Below, piece by piece: positions 9,021-17,539 of a stretch of 64,000 nucleotides of DNA (position 1 is its first letter; each line of letters opens with the position of its first letter). The stretch covers positions 53,353 through 117,352 of the forward strand of contig JAJYUH010000009.1 of NCBI GenBank assembly GCA_021792635.1, written 5' to 3'. The DNA comes from Natronospirales bacterium. GTDB lineage: Bacteria > Pseudomonadota > Gammaproteobacteria > Natronospirales > REEB76. A model generated the notes under the pieces. That model did no database searches. It worked only from the letters and a program-made list of their open reading frames with translations, and was not told the DNA's origin. The position numbers and the translations under genes were made by a program.

Positions 9021-10769
9021 TCAGAGTGCGGCTGCCCGCGAGGCAAACAACTGCTGGGCCTGTGCTCGCGCAGTCACGGGGTCGAGGGTACCCTCTGCCA
9101 ACGCCTCCAGCAGCCGCTCGCCCTCGCGGGCGCGCAGCGCGGCGAGCGCCGCACCCACCTCGTGGGCCACGTGCTGCAGCAGTTCGCGCTCTTCGGCGGT
9201 GTACTGCTCCGCGGGGCGCGGACCGCACACCAGCGCGCCGATCAGCTTGCCGCGCACCGCCATGGAAAACACATAACCATCCGGTCCCAGCGCGCTTTCT
9301 ACCGTGTGCAGGTCGGCTTCATGGTCGCCGGCCCGCAAACCCACGAACACCAAGTCATCCGCCTCGACGCGTTCGGGGAACTCCCCGGTTCCACTCTGAC
9401 GTACTCGTGTATAGCCGTCGCTATCGCATTCATACACCGCCACGCTTTGGACGCCACTGTGCCGAAACACCTGTTCTGCGGCGAGATCCAGCAGCCGGCT
9501 GGGCTGCTGGATGAAGCCGCAGGTACGCGCGAAGTTGTTGAGTGCGGTTTCCGCACGGTACTGGCGACGGAACAGGAAGCGGTTGATATAACCGTCAATT
9601 TGCTTGCGCAAGGTGCTGAGCACGATGCCGAGTGCCAGTGGCACAATCAGCTCCAGCAGCAGGCCGGCGCCACGACCGAGGGCCGCGCGCTCGACCAGGG
9701 TACTGATGGTGGCAAAAATGCCAACCACGATGGCGGTGATGGCGCCGTACACCAGCGTGCGGTTGATGACGATGCGCACGTCCACCAGCCGCTGGCGCAG
9801 CACCGCATAGGTGTAACCGGCAAACATAATGGTGATCAGCAACAGCGTTGCTTCGCTGGCGACTTGCACGGTGTAGCGGCCGCTCACCCAGTGCGCGCTG
9901 GTAGCCATACTGATGGCCACCACCGGCAGGATCAGGGCCGTGCTCCACAGAATCCAACGGATGCGCAACCGCTGTTCCGGACCCGTGCGGTAATAACCCA
10001 GCAGCAGTATTAAGGGGGGTAAAATAACCAAGAAAACAAGAATGTCGGTCAACACGTCCGGTCGGGTATCGCCGAAACCCACAAAACCCACCATGCCCGC
10101 GATGAGGCCAAGGAGATTCAGGCCGGATGCAACCATCGCGAACGCGACCAGCCACCGCGCCACATGGCGTTCCAGGTCCCTGGCCACCAGGGCGAACGCG
10201 GTGATGAGCAGTCCGATCATTGCTCCGGGACCTGTAAGAATCTCCGTCAGCAAATCGATCGCCGCCCTGCCGAGCGGCGGCGCCGGTACAAGTGTCAGCT
10301 GGTTGCCGATCAGGACACTAAAAGCAAAGAAACCCAGTCCCCAAGCAGCCCAATTCGTCCCTCGCCAGAGGGTCAACAGCCCGAGAGTTAGCGTCAGCAA
10401 TCCGGTCGCGAATTCAAGTAAGCGAAACGACAGCGAGGCACGGGGCAGGGGAACCGCGACCGTATGGACGCGCACGGTGACCGGGTGACCCTCACGCAGC
10501 ACGGTCAGCGCATAGGTCCGGCTGGGCAGGACATCGCGCACCCTGAGCAGAACGCGACCGGTGAAATCCAGCCGGTGCAGATCCAGAATGTCACCCGTCT
10601 GCCAACCGGTGGGAAGCGGCATATCCCGGCGCGCCGCCACCACAAAAGAGCCGTTTCCTTGACGGTGCCAGGCGAACGGTAACTCGTAGCGCACCGTCGG
10701 TGCCGCGACGATTGCCAAGAGGAACACCAATACCGTGAGCGCAATGGCCAGGATCAGACGGGTTTTCAT
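9021..10769 (-). CDS. Polytopic membrane sensor with C-terminal GAF domain
   Basis: A 582-residue protein. A first membrane segment (LILAIALTVLVFLLAIVAAP) is followed by an extracytoplasmic stretch with a PDZ-like TGWQTGDILDLHRLDFTGRV. Then come about seven transmembrane helices (roughly residues 120-350) and a cytoplasmic GAF-like domain at about 400-550 (VYECDSDGYTRV..., FSMAVRGKLIGALVCGP). No histidine kinase, GGDEF or HTH output domain follows; the chain ends in a short helical tail. GGAGGT before the ATG at 10767-10769 fixes the start and excludes a longer N-terminal extension. It probably senses a membrane or envelope signal and acts through a partner not seen here. Confidence 0.65.
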   Translation of the reverse strand: MKTRLILAIALTVLVFLLAIVAAPTVRYELPFAWHRQGNGSFVVAARRDMPLPTGWQTGDILDLHRLDFTGRVLLRVRDVLPSRTYALTVLREGHPVTVRVHTVAVPLPRASLSFRLLEFATGLLTLTLGLLTLWRGTNWAAWGLGFFAFSVLIGNQLTLVPAPPLGRAAIDLLTEILTGPGAMIGLLITAFALVARDLERHVARWLVAFAMVASGLNLLGLIAGMVGFVGFGDTRPDVLTDILVFLVILPPLILLLGYYRTGPEQRLRIRWILWSTALILPVVAISMATSAHWVSGRYTVQVASEATLLLITIMFAGYTYAVLRQRLVDVRIVINRTLVYGAITAIVVGIFATISTLVERAALGRGAGLLLELIVPLALGIVLSTLRKQIDGYINRFLFRRQYRAETALNNFARTCGFIQQPSRLLDLAAEQVFRHSGVQSVAVYECDSDGYTRVRQSGTGEFPERVEADDLVFVGLRAGDHEADLHTVESALGPDGYVFSMAVRGKLIGALVCGPRPAEQYTAEERELLQHVAHEVGAALAALRAREGERLLEALAEGTLDPVTARAQAQQLFASRAAAL

Positions 10770-11255
10770 GAGGTGACCTCCGGTGCAGCATAGCGGTATC
10801 CTACCTGCAAAGGCGGCCCGGGCATACCGACCGGTGACTCGACGTACGTGACGCGAGCCCAGACCGAGGAAGATTCCGGATTTTGGAACAGAATTTGGTG
10901 CGGCATCTTTGGCCCAGTTGCCGCAGGTCTCGGGGTACAGGCGCCTGCGCACGCCACCCTGTGCTGTTAACAGCCAGACTCTGTCCGGCCGTCCATACCC
11001 TTATCGAGCCAAGTGGTACCGGAGGTCTGCAAAGCCGACACCAACCGCGTCAGCCATCAGGAGATCCGTTTCAACGCTGATCCGGTGGCTGGCTTTCCGC
11101 GACCGTGCCCTCCATTCGCAGTACGAATAACCGTGTGAGGCTTGGCGTGCTTCGCGCTTTGTTGAGTGTTCGCCAAAACCAATAAAGCTTCATAAGCGAG
11201 CGAGTTTATTTGGAAACCAGGTTATGACTGACTTCAACAGCCGTATCAGCGCGCG
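10770..11255. other. Non-coding gap between the GAF sensor and the GFA gene
   Basis: About 490 bases without a supported gene. The minus-strand part next to 10769 should hold the promoter of the GAF sensor. An A+T-richer stretch lies near 11170-11230. I see no RNA gene, repeat or clear gene remnant. Confidence 0.5.
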
Positions 11256-11687
11256 TCATCGGCCCACCAGATCTAGAACCACCGGCGTCCACTTTTTCAG
11301 GCGCCGCGAGATACGTGCTTCACGGGATTCAGCGTCGAAATCTGTCGGTATTGCAGCAGGCAGTCGAGGTTTCGGGTCAATAAACACATTCACATTGATC
11401 GCGGCAAAAACCCCCGCTGTCTCAGCCATTACTGCCCCCATAAACACGCCGCAATTGCGGCACAGCAGAAAATCAGCGGTTTTCAGCCCGAAGCGATAAC
11501 GCTGCAATTGTGAGATGTCCCGATGAACAAAGCGTACCTGCCCGGCAGGATCGGAGGTGTAATGAGCACCATGTGCACGACAGAAAGAGCATTGGCAGGC
11601 CCTTACAGACCATTGTTCCGGAGACACCTCGCTTGAATATACGAAGCCGAGCGCGCCGCAATGGCAACTCCCGCGGTAAGTCGTCAT
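11256..11687 (-). CDS. GFA-family (CENP-V/GFA) zinc enzyme
   Basis: A 143-residue member of the glutathione-dependent formaldehyde-activating family. The N-terminal GSCHCGAL and the following QCSFCRAHG are the conserved zinc-binding cysteine motifs, and LCRNCGVF is the third pair typical of the family. Members bind or use thiol adducts, and many are of unknown substrate. GGGG about nine bases before the second of two close ATGs decides the start, because the first ATG would leave almost no spacing. A broken relative lies at 35108-35457. Confidence 0.8.
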   Translation of the reverse strand: MTTYRGSCHCGALGFVYSSEVSPEQWSVRACQCSFCRAHGAHYTSDPAGQVRFVHRDISQLQRYRFGLKTADFLLCRNCGVFMGAVMAETAGVFAAINVNVFIDPKPRLPAAIPTDFDAESREARISRRLKKWTPVVLDLVGR

Positions 11688-11939
11688 GATCGTCATCCCC
11701 TTCCGATTGCCACGCACGCGGCCTTGCGGCCACCATCTTCAGTGTACCCGATCAAGCCGTTCGCGGGTCGCCAGGGTTTCCGTGATGCGCTTGGCCGCGT
11801 ACCAGCCGTTTGACACGGGAGGCGGCATCAGGGCGGCCCGCACCGTGAAAGGGAGCAGCAGCAGCAACCGATGGAAATGCCAAGGTATCATCTCTGGAGA
11901 TGGGGCCCGGGGAAGCACCGGGACGAGTGGATGAACTCC

Positions 11940-12641
11940 TCACCCGACACCGAGATTCCGCAGCCGTTCCCGGCCGAGGCCGGTCACGGTTAATGCTCTG
12001 GAGGACGGGCAGACGCGCAGCCACCCGCGTGTGAGCAGTCGCTCGCAGAGCGACCCTCCCAGTCGTCCCCCGAGGTGATCGCGGCGTTCCGTCCAGTCCA
12101 GGCAAGCGCGTCCCTGTAAACGAACCATCACGGGCTCATCGTCGGACTGGAGCAATTCCAGTGTGCGCAGCCGCCCGACGCCACCCGCGCTCAACCGCAG
12201 GCCATCGGATGTGGTGATCAGCAGCTCGTGCCGCAGGAGCGCATCAAACAGGGCGACTCCCAGACGGCCCGCCAAATGCCGGTAGCAGGTGCGGGCGTTA
12301 CGCAAGGCCGCATTCCCATTATGGGTTGGCGGCAGTGATGGCCCGGATCGGACGCCGCGCGCCGCCACGAGCGTTTCAATTAGATGGGCTGCGCCATCGT
12401 CAGCGAGCCGGAAATACCGGTGACGCCCCTGGGGGCGCACGGCGAGTAAACCGATTTCCACCAAGCGAGCCAAGTGCGCGCTGGCGGTCGCCGCGGCGAC
12501 ATGGGCATGGCGCGCCAGTTCGCCAGCGGGCCGCGCGCTGCCATCCATCAACGCAAGTAATATCGCGACCCGCGCGGGATCGGCGAGCAGCGCACCGAAC
12601 TCGGCGATGCGATAGCGGCTAACCGGGGCAACATCGCTCAT
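11940..12641 (-). CDS. ArsR-family winged-helix transcriptional regulator
   Basis: A 233-residue regulator with an N-terminal ArsR winged helix at about residues 10-95 (LLADPARVAILLALMDGSARPAGELARHAHVAAATASAHLARLVEIGLL). A C-terminal extension of about 130 residues has two cysteines (RTCYRHLAGRLG, RACLDWTERR), a layout common in larger ArsR proteins. It is divergent from the flavin reductase-like gene at 12725, with 83 bases between them, so it probably represses that gene and itself. The effector is unknown; no classical metal-binding ELCVCDL motif is present. Confidence 0.82.
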   Translation of the reverse strand: MSDVAPVSRYRIAEFGALLADPARVAILLALMDGSARPAGELARHAHVAAATASAHLARLVEIGLLAVRPQGRHRYFRLADDGAAHLIETLVAARGVRSGPSLPPTHNGNAALRNARTCYRHLAGRLGVALFDALLRHELLITTSDGLRLSAGGVGRLRTLELLQSDDEPVMVRLQGRACLDWTERRDHLGGRLGGSLCERLLTRGWLRVCPSSRALTVTGLGRERLRNLGVG

Positions 12642-12724
12642 GCCGGTATGCTATCACCCGCGGGCGGAGTGTGTTTCGTTGGCGGCCGAAACGTCTCCCG
12701 TACAGCGGGCCGCATACTGGTTCC

Positions 12725-13363
12725 ATGGAGACCTCCGTCCGATTTCCGACCCTGCCGATCCAGCCCGGCATTTTCTATTTCGGTACGCCGGTGGTGCTCC
12801 TCACCACCACCAACCCGGACGGCAACAGCAACATCACGCCTCTGTCCTCCGCCTGGGCGCTCGCCAACCGGGTCGTGCTGGGGTTGGCAAACGAAGGCCA
12901 GGGCCTCGCCAACCTCCAACGGGAACGCGAGTGCGTACTCAATCTGCCGGGACCGGATTTATGGCCTCAGGTGGAGAGGCTGGCACCCACAACGGGGCGT
13001 ACCGTGGTGCCGGAATGGAAACGCCAAGCCGGGTACTGTTACGTCGGCGACAAGTTTGCGCTTGCCGGCCTGACGCCGTGCGCAGCAGAATGCGTTCGTC
13101 CACCCCGTATCGCCGAGTGTCCCCTGCAGCTCGAAGCCCGCGTCTTGAGTATCATGGAACGTGAAGTGGACGCCTGGGTCGGCACCGCGGGCGGATATCA
13201 CATCATTGAGGTCGAGGTGCTGCGCACGCACGCCCACGCTGACGTCGTGGTGCCCGGCACCCAGCATGTCAATCCGCGACGCTATCGCCCGCTGATCTAC
13301 CTGTTTCGACATTACACCGGCACCGAAATCCCCCTGGGGCGAACCTTCAAAGCCGAGGTCTGA
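12725..13363 (+). CDS. Flavin reductase-like FMN-binding split-barrel protein
   Basis: A 212-residue protein of the flavin reductase/FMN-binding split-barrel family. Characteristic segments are VVLLTTTNPDGNSNITPLSSAW, a flavin-site strand and turn, and NLQRERECVLNLPG. Related proteins reduce free FMN or bind flavin for partner oxygenases. The ATG at 12725 is preferred; an upstream in-frame start would run into the regulator's promoter. It is divergent from the ArsR gene, and this pair recurs in proteobacteria to my knowledge, which points to regulation by that repressor. Confidence 0.78.
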   Translation: METSVRFPTLPIQPGIFYFGTPVVLLTTTNPDGNSNITPLSSAWALANRVVLGLANEGQGLANLQRERECVLNLPGPDLWPQVERLAPTTGRTVVPEWKRQAGYCYVGDKFALAGLTPCAAECVRPPRIAECPLQLEARVLSIMEREVDAWVGTAGGYHIIEVEVLRTHAHADVVVPGTQHVNPRRYRPLIYLFRHYTGTEIPLGRTFKAEV

Positions 13364-13686
13364 ATCCGGCACCGAAATCCCCCGTCCCGGGAAGAGAGAC
13401 TTGCCCAATCACTGGCCGCAGAAATTCCACGTACCTGTCGTCCCGGCGCATGCACCCCCATGACCTATCGAAGGAGCGCTGCAATCTCCTGGTGAGCCTG
13501 CCCGAAGCGCAGGCGTTCCCTCCCCCCGCTGGCAATCGAGATAGGTAAGGCGGCTGCAATTCGGCGTGTGATTCCTGGAGGTAGCGCGTGAGGCAAGAGG
13601 AACAGCAGTAAGAGCGTCATCACCGCCCGAAATACCCGGACCATGCCTCACGGCATGGCCGGGATTCTCGCCAGACTGGGGCCGCC
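13364..13686. other. Intergenic stretch with a small hairpin
   Basis: About 320 bases without a supported gene between converging genes. CCATGCC at 13641-13647 and GGCATGG at 13652-13658 make a 7-bp hairpin with a 4-base loop, a possible terminator for the esterase gene on the minus strand, though without a U-run. Nothing else is recognised. Confidence 0.45.
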
Positions 13687-14736
13687 TCATGGTTGGCTCT
13701 GAAATGGGTAAGCGATATCGTCAGGCTTCCGGCGCACGCAGGCATCAACGATCTGCTCGATCCTGGCCAACGCTTCCTGGCTCTGCGGCAGCACATCGCC
13801 ATAGGCCTGAAAGTCGTGAGGCATGTGCTTCCATACGTCCAGGAGGATGGGACATCCCTGCTCTTGGGCACGTTGCACAAACGCGCAAATCATGTCGTAC
13901 AGAATCTCCGCACTCCCGGCTTGTACATACACCGGCGGAAGGCCGCGAAGGTCTGCCATCACGGGCGACAGGAGCGGATCGCGCGGATCCCTTCCCTGGC
14001 ACAACCACCGCGCCCACCGATCGGCCATGCGCTTCTCGACCCAATCATGGTCCTCATTGGCACGCATGTTGGCACCTGAGTTGGTCAGGTCGGTCCACGG
14101 GCAAATGCAAAGCGACAAGGCGGGCAGCGGCAGTTTGCGGTCGCGAAGCGAAAGCAACAAGGATAGAACCAGATTGCCACCCGCCGAATCGCCGGCAAGC
14201 AGCAGTCTCCGGGGGTCCACCCCGCTGGCCAGCAACCACTCGTAGGCGGCCAGTGCATCGTCCAGTTGGGCCGGAAACGGATGCTCGGGGATGAGTCGGT
14301 AATCCAGAGCGAAAGTTCCTGCCTTGGCGGCCCAGGCGACGAGTGCGATCAGATTGCGATGCGCTCTGGCATGGTAGGCATAGCCGCCGCCGTGCAGGTA
14401 CAGGGCGGTTGCCACCCGCCGTTCTGGCGGCGGCAAATACCAATGCCCGCGCGGCGGTCCGGCCACCGGTTCTATTCTGAGCCTGGCCACCGCCGGGGAA
14501 TGAAAAATAAGCGCATCCTGGTACTCGCGCCCCTCGACGATGTGCGGCATATCGAAAGCGATCCTGCTCTGTGTCCTCAAAAAGTGCGTGGTTACCTCCA
14601 GTGCCCAGTTCCAGTTGGGTAGATGCGGGCCGCGTATCAGCCGGCGCAGGCTCACGTATAGGGACGACCAGAGCAGCGAGATCACGTTCCGCAGCCGGTA
14701 TGTTCCTCTTCCGCTCAGTTCCAGCGATGCCGTCAC
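13687..14736 (-). CDS. HSL-family alpha/beta hydrolase (esterase/lipase)
   Basis: A 349-residue serine hydrolase of the hormone-sensitive-lipase family. HGGG at residues 115-118 is the oxyanion-hole motif, GDSAGG gives nucleophile Ser184, and a late MPHDF supplies the catalytic His. An acid residue is expected from the DPLLSP region. The likely substrate class is short-chain esters or lipids. I place the start at a GTG (14734-14736) because GGAGG lies at the right distance before it; the longer open frame upstream lacks a ribosome binding site and its sequence is not family-like. Confidence 0.82.
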   Translation of the reverse strand: MTASLELSGRGTYRLRNVISLLWSSLYVSLRRLIRGPHLPNWNWALEVTTHFLRTQSRIAFDMPHIVEGREYQDALIFHSPAVARLRIEPVAGPPRGHWYLPPPERRVATALYLHGGGYAYHARAHRNLIALVAWAAKAGTFALDYRLIPEHPFPAQLDDALAAYEWLLASGVDPRRLLLAGDSAGGNLVLSLLLSLRDRKLPLPALSLCICPWTDLTNSGANMRANEDHDWVEKRMADRWARWLCQGRDPRDPLLSPVMADLRGLPPVYVQAGSAEILYDMICAFVQRAQEQGCPILLDVWKHMPHDFQAYGDVLPQSQEALARIEQIVDACVRRKPDDIAYPFQSQP

Positions 14737-14910
14737 TGATTTCAGACCTCCATCGCAGATATCCTGGCGATTTCCCCAACCAGGAGCCGGCCATGCCAAC
14801 GCGGCCAACCGTAGCCGTTCCTCACGGTTGGGCACTCCTGCCGCCAAGGTAACCCTTCCCTTGCCGCGTGTGCAACATCTACCTATGAATGTATCCTGCC
14901 GCTTCAAAAG

Positions 14911-14940
14911 AAGCGGTTAGAGCGGGAGCTCTAACCGCTT
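14911..14940 (-). terminator. Rho-independent terminator
   Basis: A perfect 13-bp stem (AAGCGGTTAGAGC at 14911-14923 and its complement at 14928-14940) with a 4-base loop. On the minus strand the stem is followed by a T-rich CTTTTG. It lies about 60 bases after the stop of the beta-propeller gene at 15000, so it probably ends that transcript. Confidence 0.7.
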
Positions 14941-14999
14941 GATCTTGACAAGACAGACTGGGTGCATTCAACAGGATCCACAACAGCTTCTTACATCCC

Positions 15000-15875
15000 T
15001 CACCACTTCCACGGCCACGGGGCGGCGATAGCATGCCAGGTACGCCCGGTATCGCTGGATTTCCACAAATACGGGCGCCCGTCGTCGTAACCGGCAGCAT
15101 ACATCACCCCGCCCACCCGTCCGGATGTGATTTCAGCTCCGAGGGGCAGTACCCGGTGTATCCATGTCTTGCCGCCATCCTTTGAGATGAACAATCCCTG
15201 CTGCATACCTGAGAAAAACATCATATTCGGATTCGAGCGGGCAGTATGAAGATCCATCCCGGACACCTCTTGACCGACAACCTTCCAAGTCTTGCCTCCA
15301 TCCGTGCTCAATGCAAAGCCAGACATCATCACTGGAATCATGATCCGATTACCACGCACATAGATGTCACCCATTGGCATTTCCACTGTCGGGGGCAAAT
15401 GCAAAGGCCCAAGGGCGGTCCAACGCACCCCGCCGTCATCGCTGACATACATGCCATGCCCCACTACATAGGCGGCCATGTGATGGATATTGCGGAGATC
15501 GAACCCGAAGCCATGATCATCTCGCGAGGGCAGGCCACGATTGGCGTTTGTCCATGTGCGTCCACCGTCCCGACTGATCCGTATGCCGTAGTGCCCTGCG
15601 ACCACAATCATTTTGCCGTCCGGCGTAATGCTCATCTCCATTGCATCGATCCCATGCAGAGCGCGGATCACATGCCAATGCATGCCCCCGTCGTCACTGA
15701 CCGCCGTCTCCCCATGCGTTCCGATCCATATCACGTTAGGTGAGGCGCCGATACCGAGCTCATGCAGATGTTCCCCCAGTCGGGGATGGGCTGGCTGAGG
15801 TGCCGCCGTGGCGGTTCCACAGATCAGTGCAATGGTAATGATGAATGACGATTTAAAACGTAGATATTTTTTCAT
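15000..15875 (-). CDS. Secreted Asp-box (BNR) beta-propeller protein, copy 2
   Basis: A 291-residue exported protein with a signal peptide ending at TATAA. It shares its plan and many motifs with the product of 2134-3036: HPRLG.HLHEL near the mature N-terminus, GTHG.., HGIDAME, the Asp-boxes S.DGG..W, HGFGFDL, and a PYLW closing segment. The Asp-box repeats indicate a beta-propeller. Start: ATG preceded by GAGAGGA. It carries its own terminator at 14911-14940. Function is unknown; His and Met residues are frequent, as in periplasmic copper or metal proteins, but that is only suggestive. Confidence 0.75.
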   Translation of the reverse strand: MKKYLRFKSSFIITIALICGTATAAPQPAHPRLGEHLHELGIGASPNVIWIGTHGETAVSDDGGMHWHVIRALHGIDAMEMSITPDGKMIVVAGHYGIRISRDGGRTWTNANRGLPSRDDHGFGFDLRNIHHMAAYVVGHGMYVSDDGGVRWTALGPLHLPPTVEMPMGDIYVRGNRIMIPVMMSGFALSTDGGKTWKVVGQEVSGMDLHTARSNPNMMFFSGMQQGLFISKDGGKTWIHRVLPLGAEITSGRVGGVMYAAGYDDGRPYLWKSSDTGRTWHAIAAPWPWKW

Positions 15876-16157
15876 AACGTTATCCTCTCGTTGGGTATAA
15901 AACCGTTAAATGCTTCATATTCTCCGCCAGCAGTTGTTTCAGGCCGACATCGCGCTGCTAAGCAATCCGCACGACCCGTATACAAGCCAAGTGCCATGAG
16001 ATTAGCGTTGACAATGTCCGGCGAATCCAGTGGAAAACATGCCACATAGGCAACCGCAAGGCCGCCGTACAAATAGGCAATGACCACATGGAACAACTCC
16101 CTAGTGTGTAACACGTCCACCCCGTTTGAACGGGGGTCCGTAAAGCCTAAGAAGATG
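15876..16157. other. Short intergenic region with one doubtful small ORF
   Basis: A frame of about 80 codons starting from a GTG near 16120 overlaps the propeller start by four bases. It has no ribosome binding site and no family features, so I do not call it. CCCCGTT at 16120-16126 and AACGGGG at 16129-16135 form a tight inverted repeat, either an operator or the tail hairpin of the gene at 16158. Confidence 0.4.
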
Positions 16158-16544
16158 CTATTTCAGGAAAACGCAGTAGCGCAGATTGAGCGGGATATCG
16201 GGAGGAGGTGAATACGTGCCATCAAAATAACGGGTAAGACACACTGGCGTGGATGGCATCAAAACATTGGTCGCGATGATCGCGAGGGGCTGCCAATGAG
16301 GGGTGCTGTGAGCGGTTGCTTGGACAGATATGGAAGTGGAAGTTAATTTGGTTGTTCCATAATACAGTTCGCAGTATTTCCTGCATTGCGGATTCATCAC
16401 CTGCTGACTGACCATGCCGGCGGCACACGGCATCTTTAGAGCCATTCCAGCTCGCGCCGCAAGGGAACATGTTGCCCACAATGACGACCACAGCACGGCT
16501 AGCGCCATCAGGAAAAAAAGAGCTCTTTTTTGTCGTGTGGCCAT
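16158..16544 (-). CDS. Small exported Cys-containing protein, unknown function
   Basis: A 128-residue protein with an N-terminal signal or anchor (RALFFLMALAVLWSSLWATCSLAARAG) and a mature part with pairs of cysteines (MPCAAG, QCRKYCELYY). The C-terminus PPPDIPLNLRYCVFLK is like the ending of many small uncharacterised proteins found beside heavy-metal efflux genes. It lies between the beta-propeller and the MerR regulator. No strong ribosome binding site is seen, so the exact start is uncertain. Confidence 0.5.
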   Translation of the reverse strand: MATRQKRALFFLMALAVLWSSLWATCSLAARAGMALKMPCAAGMVSQQVMNPQCRKYCELYYGTTKLTSTSISVQATAHSTPHWQPLAIIATNVLMPSTPVCLTRYFDGTYSPPPDIPLNLRYCVFLK

Positions 16545-16871
16545 CGGGGCTACAGTATTCGAACAGAATGTCCCTAATGCAGGGTAGATGAATTTTCGGC
16601 ATTGTCAAGAGACTGAGATGAGAGCAAAAGAGGCCCTTAGCGTCAGGGGAAAACCATTTAGCCGCGAGCGTTAACAAGCGCACGGACTCATCTCGCCCAG
16701 AGGAACCGCGTCGAATGAAAGAACGTCAAATATCCTCTACACCGGGGTGTTAGTGTCGGTTTGGAAAAACCACACGCCGCGCTGAACAAAAAACAGCGTT
16801 TGTGTGGCTTCGTCCCTAATGAACATTCCCAATTAGGGACAGTTATGAAGCTGTCTCTTTCCGCTTGCGGG
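16545..16871. other. Intergenic region with a 9-bp perfect inverted repeat
   Basis: No gene is supported here. GTCCCTAAT at 16812-16820 is inverted at 16832-16840 around an 11-base loop, and another GTCCCTAAT-like word occurs near 16570. Such words often mark old palindromic repeats, but no transposase is present. Confidence 0.45.
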
Positions 16872-17357
16872 TTACCTCTCACATTCGCATGTCGTATGGC
16901 AACCGTGAAGTACGTCGTCAGCGGGAGCGCGGAACGGCTCCGCCTCGGGCAGCCCAACCAAAAGGCTGCAGCAACCCTTCGACGGGCTACCGGAATCGGA
17001 CGCACGCGACCAATCCCGGTGCAGACCCTTCAGGGATTCCTGCAGTGCGCATAGGGAACGGATTTCCGTCTCCAGCTCCCGGATTCGACAGTCGATCCAG
17101 CCTTCCACTTCCCCGCATGGACTGCGTCCTTGGCGGGCAAGTCCCAACACGGCTCGCATCTGCTGAAGCTTGAGTCCCATCTCCTTAGAACGCTTCACGA
17201 ATGCAATGTAGGCGGGGGTTTGGGGAGGAAACAATCGGTATCCGGTAGGTGACCGCGATGCCTTGGGCACAAGCCCGAGCGTTTCCCAATAGCGCAGCGC
17301 CTTGGAAGACACCCCGGTTTTCCGCGCGAGCGCGGTGATGCTCAGAAACTCTGCCAT
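16872..17357 (-). CDS. MerR-family metal-responsive transcriptional activator
   Basis: A 161-residue MerR regulator. The N-terminal winged helix (residues 1-70: ITALARKTGVSSKALRYWETLGLV..SPTGYRLF) is followed by a coiled-coil dimerisation helix. Seven cysteines follow: C81 and C90 flank the helix, C129-C130 lie in the loop, and C153, C157 and C159 lie in the tail. C81 matches the position of the mercury-binding Cys82 of MerR, but the later cysteines are spaced differently, so the inducer may be another thiophilic metal or an organomercurial. It is divergent from the MerB-like gene, whose promoter contains a MerR-type dyad. Confidence 0.85.
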   Translation of the reverse strand: MAEFLSITALARKTGVSSKALRYWETLGLVPKASRSPTGYRLFPPQTPAYIAFVKRSKEMGLKLQQMRAVLGLARQGRSPCGEVEGWIDCRIRELETEIRSLCALQESLKGLHRDWSRASDSGSPSKGCCSLLVGLPEAEPFRAPADDVLHGCHTTCECER

Positions 17358-17472
17358 GGCTGCTCCTCCAAAGATGCGGGTAGGTTCTACCGCAATAGTG
17401 TTACTGGGGCTGTGACTGCCGTCACCGCTGCGAGTTCACGGGCACTCTATCGTCCCCGCCTGCGCGCCAGGG

Positions 17473-17504
17473 TTGCACCTTGTCCCGGGAGCAAGGTTTA
17501 TTGT
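17473..17504 (+). promoter_or_regulatory. MerR-type promoter/operator of the merB-like operon
   Basis: TTGCAC at 17473-17478 serves as a -35 element. An interrupted dyad, CCTTG at 17478-17482 and CAAGG at 17492-17496, fills the spacer. TTATTG (17498-17503) or TATTGT (17499-17504) serves as a -10 after 19 or 20 bases. This over-long spacer holding a palindrome is the hallmark of promoters activated by MerR-family proteins. It lies between the divergent MerR gene and the ATG at 17540. Confidence 0.72.
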
Positions 17505-17539
17505 TACTGGAAAGCCACGAGCATCATGAGGGTACACCG

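Noticed and set aside
14737..14907. N-terminal extension of the HSL-family hydrolase
   Set aside because: Lacks family similarity and a ribosome binding site, while a GTG with GGAGG fits the family length.
15872..16120. Small open frame before the second beta-propeller gene
   Set aside because: GTG start without a ribosome binding site, and part of its span should hold the propeller promoter.
17480..17539. TTG start giving MerB-like lyase 20 more residues
   Set aside because: The TTG lies inside the MerR dyad and -10 region; the ATG at 17540 has a proper ribosome binding site.
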